The notes under the pieces are model-generated. The model was not told the origin of the DNA. It ran no database searches and worked only from the letters and a program-made list of their open reading frames with translations. Below are positions 28,447 to 37,205 of a stretch of 64,000 bases of DNA, one piece after another. The stretch is from Phycisphaerales bacterium. Lineage in GTDB: Bacteria > Planctomycetota > Phycisphaerae > Phycisphaerales > UBA1924. The stretch's first letter is position 1. Each line of letters opens with the position of its first letter. Where the stretch lies: contig JAHDXL010000003.1 of assembly GCA_023382935.1 (NCBI GenBank), positions 177,549-241,548 of the forward strand, read 5' to 3'. The position numbers and the translations under genes are program-made.

Positions 28447-29637
28447 CTAATCCAGCCAATCCTCCGCCGCCAGGCGCTCGGGCACATACGTCTCCGTCAC
28501 GTACGAGATGTCCTTGGTGATGAGCGATTCCACTTCCATCTTGAACCCGTTGGAGATCATCTGCCTGATCTCCTTCTGCCAGCCCCTGTGCTCGGCAAAC
28601 CACGGATATTCCATGATCTGTTTCGCCCGCGCCAGGTCACGTTCGTTGAGCGCGATCTGCACGTCGTCCGACAGTTCGCATTGCTCGTAGTCCTTGGCCC
28701 TGATCCCGAGGAACTTGGCCTCGGGAATCGCCAGCCGCTCGCTCTCAAATGCCAGACTGATTGAGCCCTGCTTGATGACGCTGTAGATGTAGTGCCCCCA
28801 CGGGTCGCAGTCGAGCAGGCAGATGATCGGCAAGCCGTGCTCCTCGTGCAGCCGGTGCAGCATGCGCCGCACGCCGCGTGTCGGCTGCCCCGAGCCTTCG
28901 GTCAGAATGCAGTTGTGCGTCTCCCAGAAGCGGTCTTCATTGAATCGCTGCCAAACCGTGTCCTTCTCGACGTGCAGCACGAAGTCGGCCTCGACCTTCT
29001 CAAACTGAAGCACCTCGGGCTCGCAGATGCTGGGAATCGCATACCCGCCCGATCCCATGCGCCGGCAGTTGATCTCGTCGCCCGAGTCGATCACCGTGAT
29101 GTTGCCCACCATCGTACCGCGCTTCTTGGCGAACACATGCAGTTCTTCGCGCAGCGCACCGAGCGTGACCTCCAGATCCTCGAGCACCTTGTCGCTTTCG
29201 GTCTGGTCGTCGAAGGTCTTCTCCTTGGTGCCTTGGATGGTGTGCAGCCCCTTGTAATACATGCCGCGCAGGCTCGAGGTCTTGCCCTCGGCGATCAGAG
29301 CCTGGATACCCTGCCCGTGCAGCAGTGTCTGCATGAAACTGCGCGCCTGCCCCAGGTTGAACAACTGCCGCGTATTCGTTGCGCCGCCCATCTGCAGAAT
29401 GCCGCGGCTCTTGTTCCACTTCGTGTTGCTGGCCGCACGGGTTGGCACCTCAAACTTGGGCTCACGCCCCGACAGCGCCGACTTGACCACGCCATCGGCG
29501 AGCAGACGCAGCGAAGCCGCAGTCTTCTCGTCGCGGGCTTTCCACTGCTCCGACCGCCGCACACCAGGAGCGCCGGCGTCGTTGTCCTCCTTGCCCACTT
29601 TCTTGCCCGGTATCTTCTTGCTGTTCTTCCTGGCCAT
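28447..29637 (-). CDS. top6A: DNA topoisomerase VI subunit A
   Basis: 396 residues from the ATG at 29637 (an alternative ATG is at 29649). The N-terminus is a basic tail, then a CAP/winged-helix domain containing the DNA-cleaving tyrosine in SSLRGMYYK (Tyr 127 or 128). A TOPRIM domain follows, with the acidic residue in EKDTVW and the metal-binding pair in LLDCDPWGHYIY. The family includes Spo11 and archaeal Top6A. With subunit B it makes a transient double-strand break. Same neighbourhood as top6B but on the opposite strand, with three genes between. Confidence 0.92.
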   Translation of the reverse strand: MARKNSKKIPGKKVGKEDNDAGAPGVRRSEQWKARDEKTAASLRLLADGVVKSALSGREPKFEVPTRAASNTKWNKSRGILQMGGATNTRQLFNLGQARSFMQTLLHGQGIQALIAEGKTSSLRGMYYKGLHTIQGTKEKTFDDQTESDKVLEDLEVTLGALREELHVFAKKRGTMVGNITVIDSGDEINCRRMGSGGYAIPSICEPEVLQFEKVEADFVLHVEKDTVWQRFNEDRFWETHNCILTEGSGQPTRGVRRMLHRLHEEHGLPIICLLDCDPWGHYIYSVIKQGSISLAFESERLAIPEAKFLGIRAKDYEQCELSDDVQIALNERDLARAKQIMEYPWFAEHRGWQKEIRQMISNGFKMEVESLITKDISYVTETYVPERLAAEDWLD

Positions 29638-29649
29638 GCTCTCGTCCAT

Positions 29650-30196
29650 CCCTGCGTCACCGCGAATGCCTCGTGCAAGCGCTCGGCCGCATCGTACAGC
29701 CGTTTGACTGCCCCGTACCGGTACCTCCATCCCGGCGAACACCCAGCCAGCACCCGGCAAATCCGGGGCTCTCGCGCAGGTCATCCCGGAGAGGTGGCCC
29801 TTTCGACCCAGCGCAAGTCTGACTTGGCGCAAACTTTACGCGCAAAGTTCTCCACATCACCCCCGTTTCCGCTTGCATGATCTCATGCAAATCGCTACCC
29901 TCAATCGCATCGGCGGGTCGATTGGTGGGAGCCACGAGCCGCCTGCATCGGAGTTCGGACCCGGGAGTTTGTGGGCATCGAGAAGACTCAGATTTCCCCC
30001 GACTCGCGTTCCGGCGCGGGGTTCTGTTCGCACCCTTCGGAGGGCTTCATCCAGCACATCGCTCTGACACATCCGCCCGCAGCGGGATGCCCCTGAGCGT
30101 CCCTCGCTGATCACGCCGCCGATTGGCATGTGCCTCGTGAGCGTTCGGAGGAAACGCTCCCGGGCAGGCTGATCGGCGGCGGCCTTTTCTCGCGCT
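29650..30196. other. 547-nt gene-free stretch
   Basis: Between the top6A start and the metallophosphoesterase stop. It must hold the top6A promoter. A 7-bp hairpin GAGCGTT/AACGCTC (30139-30159) could end the phosphoesterase gene but lacks a T tract. Short reading frames here do not look protein-like; no tRNA or other RNA recognised. Confidence 0.35.
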
Positions 30197-31009
30197 CTAC
30201 CATGCCCTGAGTCGTTCGATCCCCACCCCGGTTCCGCTCAACTCTCCCCAACCGAGCCGGTACAGCCCCACCTGCGGCGGACAGCGGAATCGCCACGGCC
30301 ACACCGTCTGGCCCAACCCCCGCGAGATGCAGCACACACTCGGCCCGCATCGAATCAACCCCGACGCGGCCGTCGGCTTCAGATCGCACGACGTGTGAGG
30401 GGCAAACCGGGCCGAGAGCCGCATCTGCCCGCCGTGCGTGTGACCGGCCAAGAGCACGTCAATCCCCATCGCTGCGGCCGGGACGATGTTCGTCGGTTCA
30501 TGAGCCAGCCCGAGCCGAAACGGGCGTCCACCCCCTTCGCTCGCCTTGGCGGGTGCGCCGAGAACGGCCGAGAGGGGGTCTTCCGGCTCCGACATGCCGG
30601 TGATCTCGAATCCGCCCACCGCCACCGTCTCGTTCAGAAGCCACCGGATGCCGGGGATGGTGCTCGCTCGGGCGATCAGTGCCGGCGGATCGTGGTTCCC
30701 GTGTATCCCGAAGACGCCCAGCCGCGGGCAAGACTGGCGGGTGATCTGCGTGAGGAGGTCCATCGCCTCGTCTTCGACGCCGAGTTGCTCGACGGTGTCA
30801 CCAGTCAGGCAGACCAGATCCACCGCCCGACGGGAAACAACCTCAAGCATTTCGACCAGCACGCCGAAGCGCCGCCAAGGCCCGCGGAGATGGAAATCGC
30901 TCAGGTGGAGAATCGACAGCCCCTGCAGGTCGCTCGGGAGGGCCGGGTGGGCGATCTCGAATTCTTCCAGGAGAGTCCGCATCTGGAACTCGGTCAGACA
31001 AAGGTGCAT
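30197..31009 (-). CDS. Metallophosphoesterase (calcineurin-like, YkuE/YaeI type)
   Basis: 270 residues from the ATG at 31009 (or 261 from 30982). Two-metal site motifs in order: HLSDFHL (DxH), LTGDTVE (GD), GIHGNHD (GNHD) and LAGHTHGGQM (GHTH). The order and spacing match the YkuE-type metallophosphoesterases. Hydrolysis of a phosphodiester or of a lipid-linked phosphate is likely, the substrate is not predictable. A divergent gene starts 112 nt upstream. Confidence 0.85.
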   Translation of the reverse strand: MHLCLTEFQMRTLLEEFEIAHPALPSDLQGLSILHLSDFHLRGPWRRFGVLVEMLEVVSRRAVDLVCLTGDTVEQLGVEDEAMDLLTQITRQSCPRLGVFGIHGNHDPPALIARASTIPGIRWLLNETVAVGGFEITGMSEPEDPLSAVLGAPAKASEGGGRPFRLGLAHEPTNIVPAAAMGIDVLLAGHTHGGQMRLSARFAPHTSCDLKPTAASGLIRCGPSVCCISRGLGQTVWPWRFRCPPQVGLYRLGWGELSGTGVGIERLRAW

Positions 31010-31033
31010 CCCGCCCGAGCGGAGAGCGGACGG

Positions 31034-31039
31034 TATACT
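31034..31039 (+). promoter_or_regulatory. Possible -10 element TATACT
   Basis: TATACT, one mismatch from the sigma-70 consensus, lies 82 nt upstream of the HTH/membrane gene. No clear -35 is visible. Weak. Confidence 0.25.
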
Positions 31040-31120
31040 GTTCGTCCCGCCGCCAGTGGGAGGCGGACGTGTGCGGTCAAGGGGACGCCCCGGACCAACC
31101 CGCACCCCTCGGAGACAGCC

Positions 31121-31954
31121 ATGGCGAAGATGTTCTATACCCTGGAAGAGACCGCCGCCAAACTGGGAATGTCGGTCGATGAGGTCCGGCAACTGGCCTC
31201 CAGCGGACAACTCCAGGAGTTTCGCGATCGCGACCGCCTGATGTTCAAGGTGGACCAGGTGGACCTGCTCGCCGGCGGGGGGGACGACGCAGGCGACATT
31301 CCCTTGGCCGATAGCGGAGACCTCGAACCGATCGGGCTGTCGTCCTCAGGTACCGGTTCGGTCATCGCCATGGAAGATGTGCGTGAATCCTCCGGCGTGA
31401 GCATTTTCGAGCCTGACTCCGGCGAGGCCGACCCCTCGGCCCAGACGCAGGTCAGCCCCAGCCTCTCGGCTCCCAGTTTCGTGGCCGACTCTGGTGCTTC
31501 CGGCTCGGGCCTGCTCGACTTCACCCGCGAGCCCGATGACACCAGTCTGGGCGCCGACCTGCTGGAGGACGTGTATTCCTCCTCGGGCTCGCGCGGCGCG
31601 GCCCCGACCGAGAGCGCCATCGGCGGCTCGGGCATCGCGCCCGCCACGTCGGGCGAACTCTTCGAGCCCGCCGGCGGACAGGCCGAAATGGGAGCCGGCA
31701 GCACCATGCCCCTCGGCCTGATGGTCGGCGAAGCCTACGACGGACCCTGGTCGGGCATCGTTGGCGGGCTGGCACTGGGTATGGTCGTCCTGCTCGGATT
31801 GGCACTGGCTGTGGCCATCTTTGGCATGACCGGTGCCGCCGGCGCTGTGCTGGCTTCGGTCGACTCGACCATGCGCTGGGGTATCGTCGGCGGTGGGGCC
31901 GGGCTGATGCTCATCGCCGCCATCGTCGGCTGGGTCGCCCTGCGCCGGTCCTGA
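31121..31954 (+). CDS. Excisionase-like HTH protein with two membrane helices
   Basis: 277 residues, ATG at 31121 with GGAGA at 31111-31115. The first 50 residues (MFYTLEETAAKLGMSVDEV and QLASSGQLQEFRDRD) are a MerR/excisionase-type winged HTH. About 55-205 is acidic, Ser/Gly-rich and probably disordered. Two membrane helices follow at about 210-240 (IVGGLALGMVVLLGLALAVAIFG-like) and 255-275. A DNA-binding module tethered to the membrane by a long acidic linker. Function unknown; similar architecture occurs in planctomycetes. Confidence 0.75.
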   Translation: MAKMFYTLEETAAKLGMSVDEVRQLASSGQLQEFRDRDRLMFKVDQVDLLAGGGDDAGDIPLADSGDLEPIGLSSSGTGSVIAMEDVRESSGVSIFEPDSGEADPSAQTQVSPSLSAPSFVADSGASGSGLLDFTREPDDTSLGADLLEDVYSSSGSRGAAPTESAIGGSGIAPATSGELFEPAGGQAEMGAGSTMPLGLMVGEAYDGPWSGIVGGLALGMVVLLGLALAVAIFGMTGAAGAVLASVDSTMRWGIVGGGAGLMLIAAIVGWVALRRS

Positions 31955-32341
31955 TCACGGACTCGACCAGTCCAGTTCGCCGCCGCGGCACTCGCATTGC
32001 CCACCCAGCGGCGACAGGTCGCCAATCCACGCGCACCGTGCATAGACGCAGGCGCCATCGGTGCGAAAAACCGCGTCGATCAGGCTGGGAACGCTCACCG
32101 ACACGTAGCCGCCGCACGTCGAGCATTCCACCTCGACGGGCGCACACTCGCGCTCGCGCCGTTCCACCACGGTGGCGTCAGCACGTTGCCGCTCGAGCGT
32201 CGCGTGCCCATCGCGATATGAAAGCAGCAGCACGTCGCATCCCGAGCGATCGGCCCTCGCCATCGACCATTGCACGCACAGCCCGCGCACGCGGGGACAA
32301 GTCGGAGTGCGGGCACAGGTTCTCGGCGCGGTGCGTGACAT
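31955..32341 (-). CDS. Cysteine-rich small protein, unknown function
   Basis: About 128 residues from the ATG at 32341, which comes just 4 nt after the stop of the GbsR gene. Cysteines are arranged CSTCGG, then ACVYARC, then QCEC in the C-terminal half, as in a zinc ribbon. The N-terminal half is basic with scattered cysteines. No family recognised. It is placed to be co-transcribed with the regulator. The stop abuts the stop of the convergent HTH gene. Confidence 0.5.
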   Translation of the reverse strand: MSRTAPRTCARTPTCPRVRGLCVQWSMARADRSGCDVLLLSYRDGHATLERQRADATVVERRERECAPVEVECSTCGGYVSVSVPSLIDAVFRTDGACVYARCAWIGDLSPLGGQCECRGGELDWSSP

Positions 32342-32345
32342 GGCT

Positions 32346-32897
32346 TCAATCGGCATGCTTGGATCGGTGGTTTCGGGCGAGCAGCGAGGCCGCCAGTTGC
32401 AGCCCCGGACCGGTCGGGCCGGCAAAACGCTCGCCCAGGGCGGCGCACAGTTCGAGAAAGTCAATCATGGCCTCGAGACGGGCCTTGACTTCGGGGTCGG
32501 TGCCACGTTCGGCTGCGGGCGCCAGGTCATCGCGCACTTCGTAGAGCGACGCCAGCAGCGGATCAACCTCGCGCTTGATCCGCTCCCGCACGATGGAGCG
32601 AAACACGGTCCACACATCCTGCTCGGCGACGAAGTACTCCTTGCGATCCCCGCGCTTGTGTACGCGCCCCACGATACCCCAGTCCACCAGGGCGCGCAGC
32701 GACATCGAGGCGTTGCCGCGCGAAATCTCGAGCGTCTCCATCACGTCATCCGTGCACAGCGGCGCACCGGTGATGTACAGCAGCGCATGCACCTCGGCCA
32801 TCGTGCGCGATATCCCCCACACGCTGCCCATGCGACCCCAGGCTTCGACAAAGCGCATCGTGGGGTCATCGGCCTGGAACCGCTCTGCCTGAGGCAT
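32346..32897 (-). CDS. GbsR/MarR-family transcriptional regulator
   Basis: 183 residues. A winged-HTH (about 30-90: AEVHALLYITGAPLCTDDVMETLEISRGNASMSLRALVDWG) followed by a helical dimerisation region. The sequence LEISRGNASMSLRALVDWGIV is the recognition helix and is typical of the GbsR group. In Bacillus GbsR represses choline-glycine betaine uptake genes; here there is no such gene nearby, so the target is unknown. A palindromic site 41-58 nt upstream of the start is a likely operator, suggesting autoregulation. Confidence 0.87.
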   Translation of the reverse strand: MPQAERFQADDPTMRFVEAWGRMGSVWGISRTMAEVHALLYITGAPLCTDDVMETLEISRGNASMSLRALVDWGIVGRVHKRGDRKEYFVAEQDVWTVFRSIVRERIKREVDPLLASLYEVRDDLAPAAERGTDPEVKARLEAMIDFLELCAALGERFAGPTGPGLQLAASLLARNHRSKHAD

Positions 32898-32937
32898 GGG
32901 TGAGTATGCGCCGGCGGGGAGTCGAAATCGACTGGTC

Positions 32938-32955
32938 TTTCAGAACTTTTTGAAA
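32938..32955 (-). promoter_or_regulatory. Candidate GbsR operator
   Basis: 18-nt near-palindrome TTTCAGAA-CT-TTTTGAAA: the half-sites match at 7 of 8 positions. Lies 41-58 nt upstream of the regulator start, where a promoter would be. A MarR/GbsR dimer would cover such a site. Confidence 0.5.
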
Positions 32956-32979
32956 GCAGAACCACCGGGGGACCGACCC

Positions 32980-33019
32980 AAAAACAAAGACGGCGGCTCG
33001 CTGACGCGACACCGCCGCC
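32980..33019 (-). terminator. Intrinsic terminator of the CPBP gene
   Basis: On the minus strand a GGCGGC/GCCGCC stem (33019-33014 with 32997-32992) and 16-nt loop are followed by GTCTTTGTTTTTG. About 130 nt after the CPBP stop and upstream of the regulator. Confidence 0.6.
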
Positions 33020-33151
33020 TTTCCGGGGGCAACTTCTGGGGACAACATTATCAAGTTGTCCTCTTCCAGCATAGCGGGTATCCACTCCGAAATCACGTCA
33101 TTCCGGACTATTTTGTCGCTCATTGCTGATAGTGCATAAGCGGTGGATAAA

Positions 33152-34132
33152 TCACACCGACCCCCCGGCTGGAACCAGGTACAGCGCCAGCACCACATTG
33201 CAAGCGTTGAACAGCATGTGGAACACCATCGCCCCGCTCAGCCCGGCTCGGGGGTGCTCGCGCAGCAGACCACACACCAGCCCGACGGCGAGAATCTGCG
33301 GGAGAGCCTGAGCGGGAACCCCGCCCCTGCTGCCGACGTGCGCCAGCGTGAACAACCCGGCTGTGAGCGCCACGGCCAGCCAACGCATCCGCAACGCCCG
33401 CACCAGCGAGGTCTGGAGCAGTCCGCGGTAAACCGTTTCCTCGAACACTGGAGCGCCCACGACTGCCCCCCCGACGAGCAGCAGAACCATCGGATCGGCG
33501 CGGTGATCGAGCAACAGGTGCAGCGTGTCGTGGGCAATGGGGTCGGGACGAGCCCCGGCCAGCCAGATGTGCATCAGGGCGCTCAGATCACCCACCACCA
33601 CGAGGACAGGCACCGCGGCGAGGAAGCCGAGCAGCCCCGCCGCCACCCCTGACCGGGGTGTCGCGGGCTCCGGTGCTCTCTTGCTCAGACGGCGAAAAAG
33701 CACAATCGCGCCCACCGACAGCACGCCAGCGACGAGGGAAAAGGCGCCCGTCGATACCGACAGCGTCTGGAAGTCCGGTGGCGCGTCGGGAGAAACGGGA
33801 GCGTCGGTCAGGGCCAGGGCGACCAATCCCCCGAAGGCTTGCGCGAGCAGATAGAGCGCGAAGGCTCCGGCGAACCAGACCAGTGGCGGAGGAGGTCCGA
33901 TAGCGTCGGGAGCCGGCAGGTGGGGTGGTCGCCAGAATCGGGTGCGGGCCAGGAGCATGAAAATCAGGCCCGTGAGAACCCCAGCCACGGCGAGCCGATA
34001 GATCTGGGAGTCTGCGACGAGCGGGACATCGTGGGCGTCTCCCGCGCCCGCAAGCGAGGCCAGGGCAAGAATGGGCGCGATGGACCACGAACGGATGGAA
34101 AACGGACCACCCGCGGTGCTTCGGGAGATCAT
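33152..34132 (-). CDS. CPBP-family intramembrane protease
   Basis: About 326 residues with the ATG at 34132; a GTG at 33988 would give 278. Start is uncertain because the longer version overlaps the divergent trpC start by about 60 nt. Six to eight membrane helices. Active-site motifs: EETVYRG (EExxxR), FTLAHVG and HMLFNACN (HxxxN), in the normal Abi/CPBP order. Family members are Rce1-like glutamic peptidases acting inside the membrane. Substrate unknown. Confidence 0.8.
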   Translation of the reverse strand: MISRSTAGGPFSIRSWSIAPILALASLAGAGDAHDVPLVADSQIYRLAVAGVLTGLIFMLLARTRFWRPPHLPAPDAIGPPPPLVWFAGAFALYLLAQAFGGLVALALTDAPVSPDAPPDFQTLSVSTGAFSLVAGVLSVGAIVLFRRLSKRAPEPATPRSGVAAGLLGFLAAVPVLVVVGDLSALMHIWLAGARPDPIAHDTLHLLLDHRADPMVLLLVGGAVVGAPVFEETVYRGLLQTSLVRALRMRWLAVALTAGLFTLAHVGSRGGVPAQALPQILAVGLVCGLLREHPRAGLSGAMVFHMLFNACNVVLALYLVPAGGSV

Positions 34133-34931
34133 CGAGCACAAGCGAGCGGAGGTATACGAGGCCAAGGCCCGCACGCCGCTGCGCGAGTTGGAGGCCATGT
34201 GTGCGCAGGCCGAGCCGCCCCGGAACTTCTTTCGCGCCGTGACGCGTCCGACGCCCGAGCGTCCGACGGCCGTGATCGCCGAGGTCAAGCGGCGCAGTCC
34301 CTCGGCCGGGCTGATCCGTCCAGAATACGACAATGGCTTCGAGCCTGAGCGCATCGCCGAACGCTACCACGCGGGGGGGGCTGCGGCCATCTCGTGTCTG
34401 ACCGATCGCAAGTTCTTCGGCGGCGATCTGTCATTCATTGATCGCATCAAGGAGCGCGTACCGCTGCCGGTGCTGCGCAAAGACTTTCTGATCGACCCGT
34501 GGCAGTTGTGGGAAAGCCGCGCACACGGGGCCGACGCGGTGCTACTGATCGCCGAGTGTCTTGACGAAGGCACGCTGCTGGACATGATGATTCTGGCCCA
34601 GCAGTTGGGTCTGACGGTGCTGGTCGAGGTGCACGACATGGAGAACCTGCTGCGCGTGCGCCCGCACATCGGATTCCCGCATCCCACGTACTGCCTGCTG
34701 GGGATCAACAACCGTGACCTGCGGACGATGAAAACCGACGTGACCCACACGCTTCGCCTCGTGGACCTGGTGGACGATCCGGGGGTGCTGGTGAGCGAAT
34801 CCGGGATTTCGAGCCCGGCGGATCTGGCCCGCCTGCGCGAAGTAGGGGTGAATATCGCGCTGGTGGGAGAGAGCCTCATGCGCCAGGATGACCCGGGAGA
34901 GGCACTGGCGACCTTGCTCAAGCCAGCGTGA
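34071..34931 (+). CDS. trpC: Indole-3-glycerol phosphate synthase
   Basis: 286 residues from the ATG at 34071 (AGGG at 34062-34065); an ATG at 34095 gives 278 residues and fits the usual N-terminus as well. Beta/alpha barrel with VIAEVKRRSPSAGLI (catalytic Lys), PVLRKDFLIDPWQL (second catalytic Lys), LLIAECLDE, GINNRDLRT and VSESGISSPADL. It converts CdRP to indole-3-glycerol phosphate in tryptophan synthesis. No other trp gene is in the window. Confidence 0.92.
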   Translation: MGAMDHERMENGPPAVLREIIEHKRAEVYEAKARTPLRELEAMCAQAEPPRNFFRAVTRPTPERPTAVIAEVKRRSPSAGLIRPEYDNGFEPERIAERYHAGGAAAISCLTDRKFFGGDLSFIDRIKERVPLPVLRKDFLIDPWQLWESRAHGADAVLLIAECLDEGTLLDMMILAQQLGLTVLVEVHDMENLLRVRPHIGFPHPTYCLLGINNRDLRTMKTDVTHTLRLVDLVDDPGVLVSESGISSPADLARLREVGVNIALVGESLMRQDDPGEALATLLKPA

Positions 34932-35007
34932 CCGGGCCGTTGCGCAGGCAGGGCGGGGCGGGCGGCCTGGCAGCGGTAGGATGAGGGGATTCTGTGGAGA
35001 TTGACCT

Positions 35008-36387
35008 ATGACCAGACTGGGCAGGACACTGGTGTGCGTGGGTGTGATGCTGGCTTCGTGCGGACTGGCATTGGGCCAGACGGCCCAGGAAGTGCTGCAG
35101 GCGGCCGCCGAGCGGCTACATGAGGAGCCGAAACTGCGCGCCTCGATGACCATTCACGGCGAGGGGGCCGAGATGTTCCGCGCCATCCTGCCCAGGGGCG
35201 AGGCGACACTGCTGCTCCGGCGGGTAGAAGGCGAACCCGCCGAAACGCAGGAGCCTGCGGCGCACTGGGAAGGGCGTGTGACCGGCAAGTCGACGACAGG
35301 TTCGCCGAACGAGCCCGATCCGGTCGACCTGGACTTCATCGAGAAGCCCGAGACGCACCGGTGGATCGACCACGCCAAGAAGCGGGTGTTCGACATGGTG
35401 CCGGCGCGTGCGATGTCGTCGCGGAGCACGGCCTACTCGGTCTCGCGGATGCTGCTGCCCAACGAGTTGATGCAGATTCCGGCCTTCAAGAACGAGTTCG
35501 AGGCCGAGGAACTGGCTCTGCTCGACCCGGCCGACGTCAACGGGGTGAAGTGCGACGTGGTGGAACTGACCTATCCGAAGGTGGACAACGCGCGGGCCAA
35601 CCCCACCAAGCCGCAACAGGTCAAACTCTTCATTGGCAAGGACGATCACCGGCTGTACCGCGTCGAACGGATCAGCGGGGCCGACATGTTCAAGACGGTC
35701 GCGGTGCTGGAGTTCAGCAACTGGAAGCCCGACGAGACCATCGGCGACAAGGACTTTGAACTTCCTGTGCCCGAGGGGTATCAACTGGAGGAAGCCAAGC
35801 CGGTGGCAGTGCGTCCAACGGCCACGCGCCAGGTCGAGCAGGCGCCGCGTCCGGCCCAGGTTGAGCAGCAGAGGCCTCAGACGCCGCAGGAGGTGCACCC
35901 GCCGGCGCCCGAGTTCGCCTTGTCGCTGGCGACGGGTGAGCATGTGACGCTCGAGTCGCTGCGCGGGACGACGACGGTTTTGTATTTCTGGGGGACGTGG
36001 TGCCTGGAGTGTCGCGAGTACAACCCGCAGATGAGCAAACTGGCCGAGGAAGTGGCCGGGCAACCGGTGCGTGTCATCGCTGCGGCCGTGCGCGAGCGTG
36101 ACCCGGCCACCGCCCGAGATCTGGTCGCCATGCGCGATTACAAGTTCGAAATTGCGCCAGATGCCGCCGGTGCGGCCGAGGCGTTCCACGTGACGACCTT
36201 CCCGACCTTTGTAGTCATCGACCCGGAAGGGGGGCTGGTAGGCACGGAGGTATTCAAGCGCAACACCAGCAGCGGTCCGGTGATGGCTCGTGTCAAGGAA
36301 CTGATTTCCAAGGCCTCGCCGGAGGTCAAGGTGACCATCCCCCCGAGCATCACCCCGCCGTCGATGGATGAGGACGAGATCCCCTAA
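35008..36387 (+). CDS. Secreted DUF2092/LolA-like plus thioredoxin fusion protein
   Basis: 459 residues. Signal peptide about 1-23, ending LALGQ. Residues 25-265 resemble a periplasmic lipoprotein-carrier-type beta fold (DUF2092/LolA-like, VERISGADMFKTVAVLEFSNW). A Pro/Gln linker about 275-305 follows, then a TlpA-type thioredoxin domain with the redox pair WCLEC (Cys332, Cys335), TFPTFVVIDPEG (cis-Pro) and a tail. Suggests a periplasmic redox protein that also handles a hydrophobic or sensory ligand. Converges with an SDR gene; the two stops overlap by 4 nt. Confidence 0.78.
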   Translation: MTRLGRTLVCVGVMLASCGLALGQTAQEVLQAAAERLHEEPKLRASMTIHGEGAEMFRAILPRGEATLLLRRVEGEPAETQEPAAHWEGRVTGKSTTGSPNEPDPVDLDFIEKPETHRWIDHAKKRVFDMVPARAMSSRSTAYSVSRMLLPNELMQIPAFKNEFEAEELALLDPADVNGVKCDVVELTYPKVDNARANPTKPQQVKLFIGKDDHRLYRVERISGADMFKTVAVLEFSNWKPDETIGDKDFELPVPEGYQLEEAKPVAVRPTATRQVEQAPRPAQVEQQRPQTPQEVHPPAPEFALSLATGEHVTLESLRGTTTVLYFWGTWCLECREYNPQMSKLAEEVAGQPVRVIAAAVRERDPATARDLVAMRDYKFEIAPDAAGAAEAFHVTTFPTFVVIDPEGGLVGTEVFKRNTSSGPVMARVKELISKASPEVKVTIPPSITPPSMDEDEIP

Positions 36388-37205
36388 CGCTCTGCCCGGC
36401 GACGGGCGAGGCGCTCGATGACCGCGTCGGCAAGGCCCGGCGCCGCGACACCCAGCGCGATGACCAGGCGCATCGGCGTGCTCAGCCAGACTTCTCCACG
36501 CGGGCGGCGCAGGCACGAAACCACCGCCGACGCCACGCGCTGCGGCGGGTGTCCGCCGTTCGCGCGCGATCGGTCGATGAGCGAGGCGCCGCCGGGGCTG
36601 TGGCGAACGATGTTGTCCCAGATTTCGGTGCGCGTGCCGACGGGGTGGATGCTCGAACAGTAGATGCCGCTGCCGCGCAGTTCGAGTCGCAGCGCGCGGG
36701 CGAAGTGATCCTGACAGGCCTTGGTCGCGCAATAGGCGGCATAGCGCGGCAGAGACACCTTGGACAGGCAACTCGAACACCATAGCACATGCCCTCGCCC
36801 GGCCCCACGCATCAGCGCCAGAGCCGGGCGGATCACGTTGAGCGAGCCGAAGAAGTTGACCTCGAACATGCGCCGCAGCGACTCGTCCGGCATCTCTTCC
36901 ACGCTCTGCTCGATCGAGTGGCCGGCGTTGGCGAAGACGGCGTAGACCGAGCCGAACTCGGCGCGACATCGCTCGACCAGCGTCGCGCAGGCAGCCGCGT
37001 CTTCAACCGCACCCACATGCGTGAGCACGCGCCCGCCGGCGCCGCGAATCTGCGACGCGAGCAGTTCCAGACGATCGGCGCGGCGCGCCATGACCGCGAC
37101 GGGCATATCCGCCCGCGCGCAGCCCAGCGCCGTGGCGTGGCCGATGCCGCTGCTGGCGCCGGTGATGACGATGGGTTTGCCGGCCAGGTCGATGGGCACG
37201 CTCAA
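36384..37205 (-). CDS. Short-chain dehydrogenase/reductase
   Basis: 273 residues if the TTG at 37205 is used; a GTG at 37199 would remove two residues. The TTG overlaps the upstream stop as TTGA, which supports it. Motifs: TGASSGIG at about 15-22, NAGHSI, and the catalytic YAAYCATKA (YxxxK) near residue 155. C-terminal hydrophobic segment (about 240-265) may associate with the membrane. Substrate unknown. It is the last gene of a 12-gene run on this strand. Confidence 0.85.
   Translation of the reverse strand: MSVPIDLAGKPIVITGASSGIGHATALGCARADMPVAVMARRADRLELLASQIRGAGGRVLTHVGAVEDAAACATLVERCRAEFGSVYAVFANAGHSIEQSVEEMPDESLRRMFEVNFFGSLNVIRPALALMRGAGRGHVLWCSSCLSKVSLPRYAAYCATKACQDHFARALRLELRGSGIYCSSIHPVGTRTEIWDNIVRHSPGGASLIDRSRANGGHPPQRVASAVVSCLRRPRGEVWLSTPMRLVIALGVAAPGLADAVIERLARRRAER

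Noticed and set aside
32866..33198. Small minus-strand frame starting MSDKIVRND at 33123
   Set aside because: Looks protein-like at first but runs across an intrinsic terminator and the operator, has no ribosome-binding site and overlaps the regulator start.
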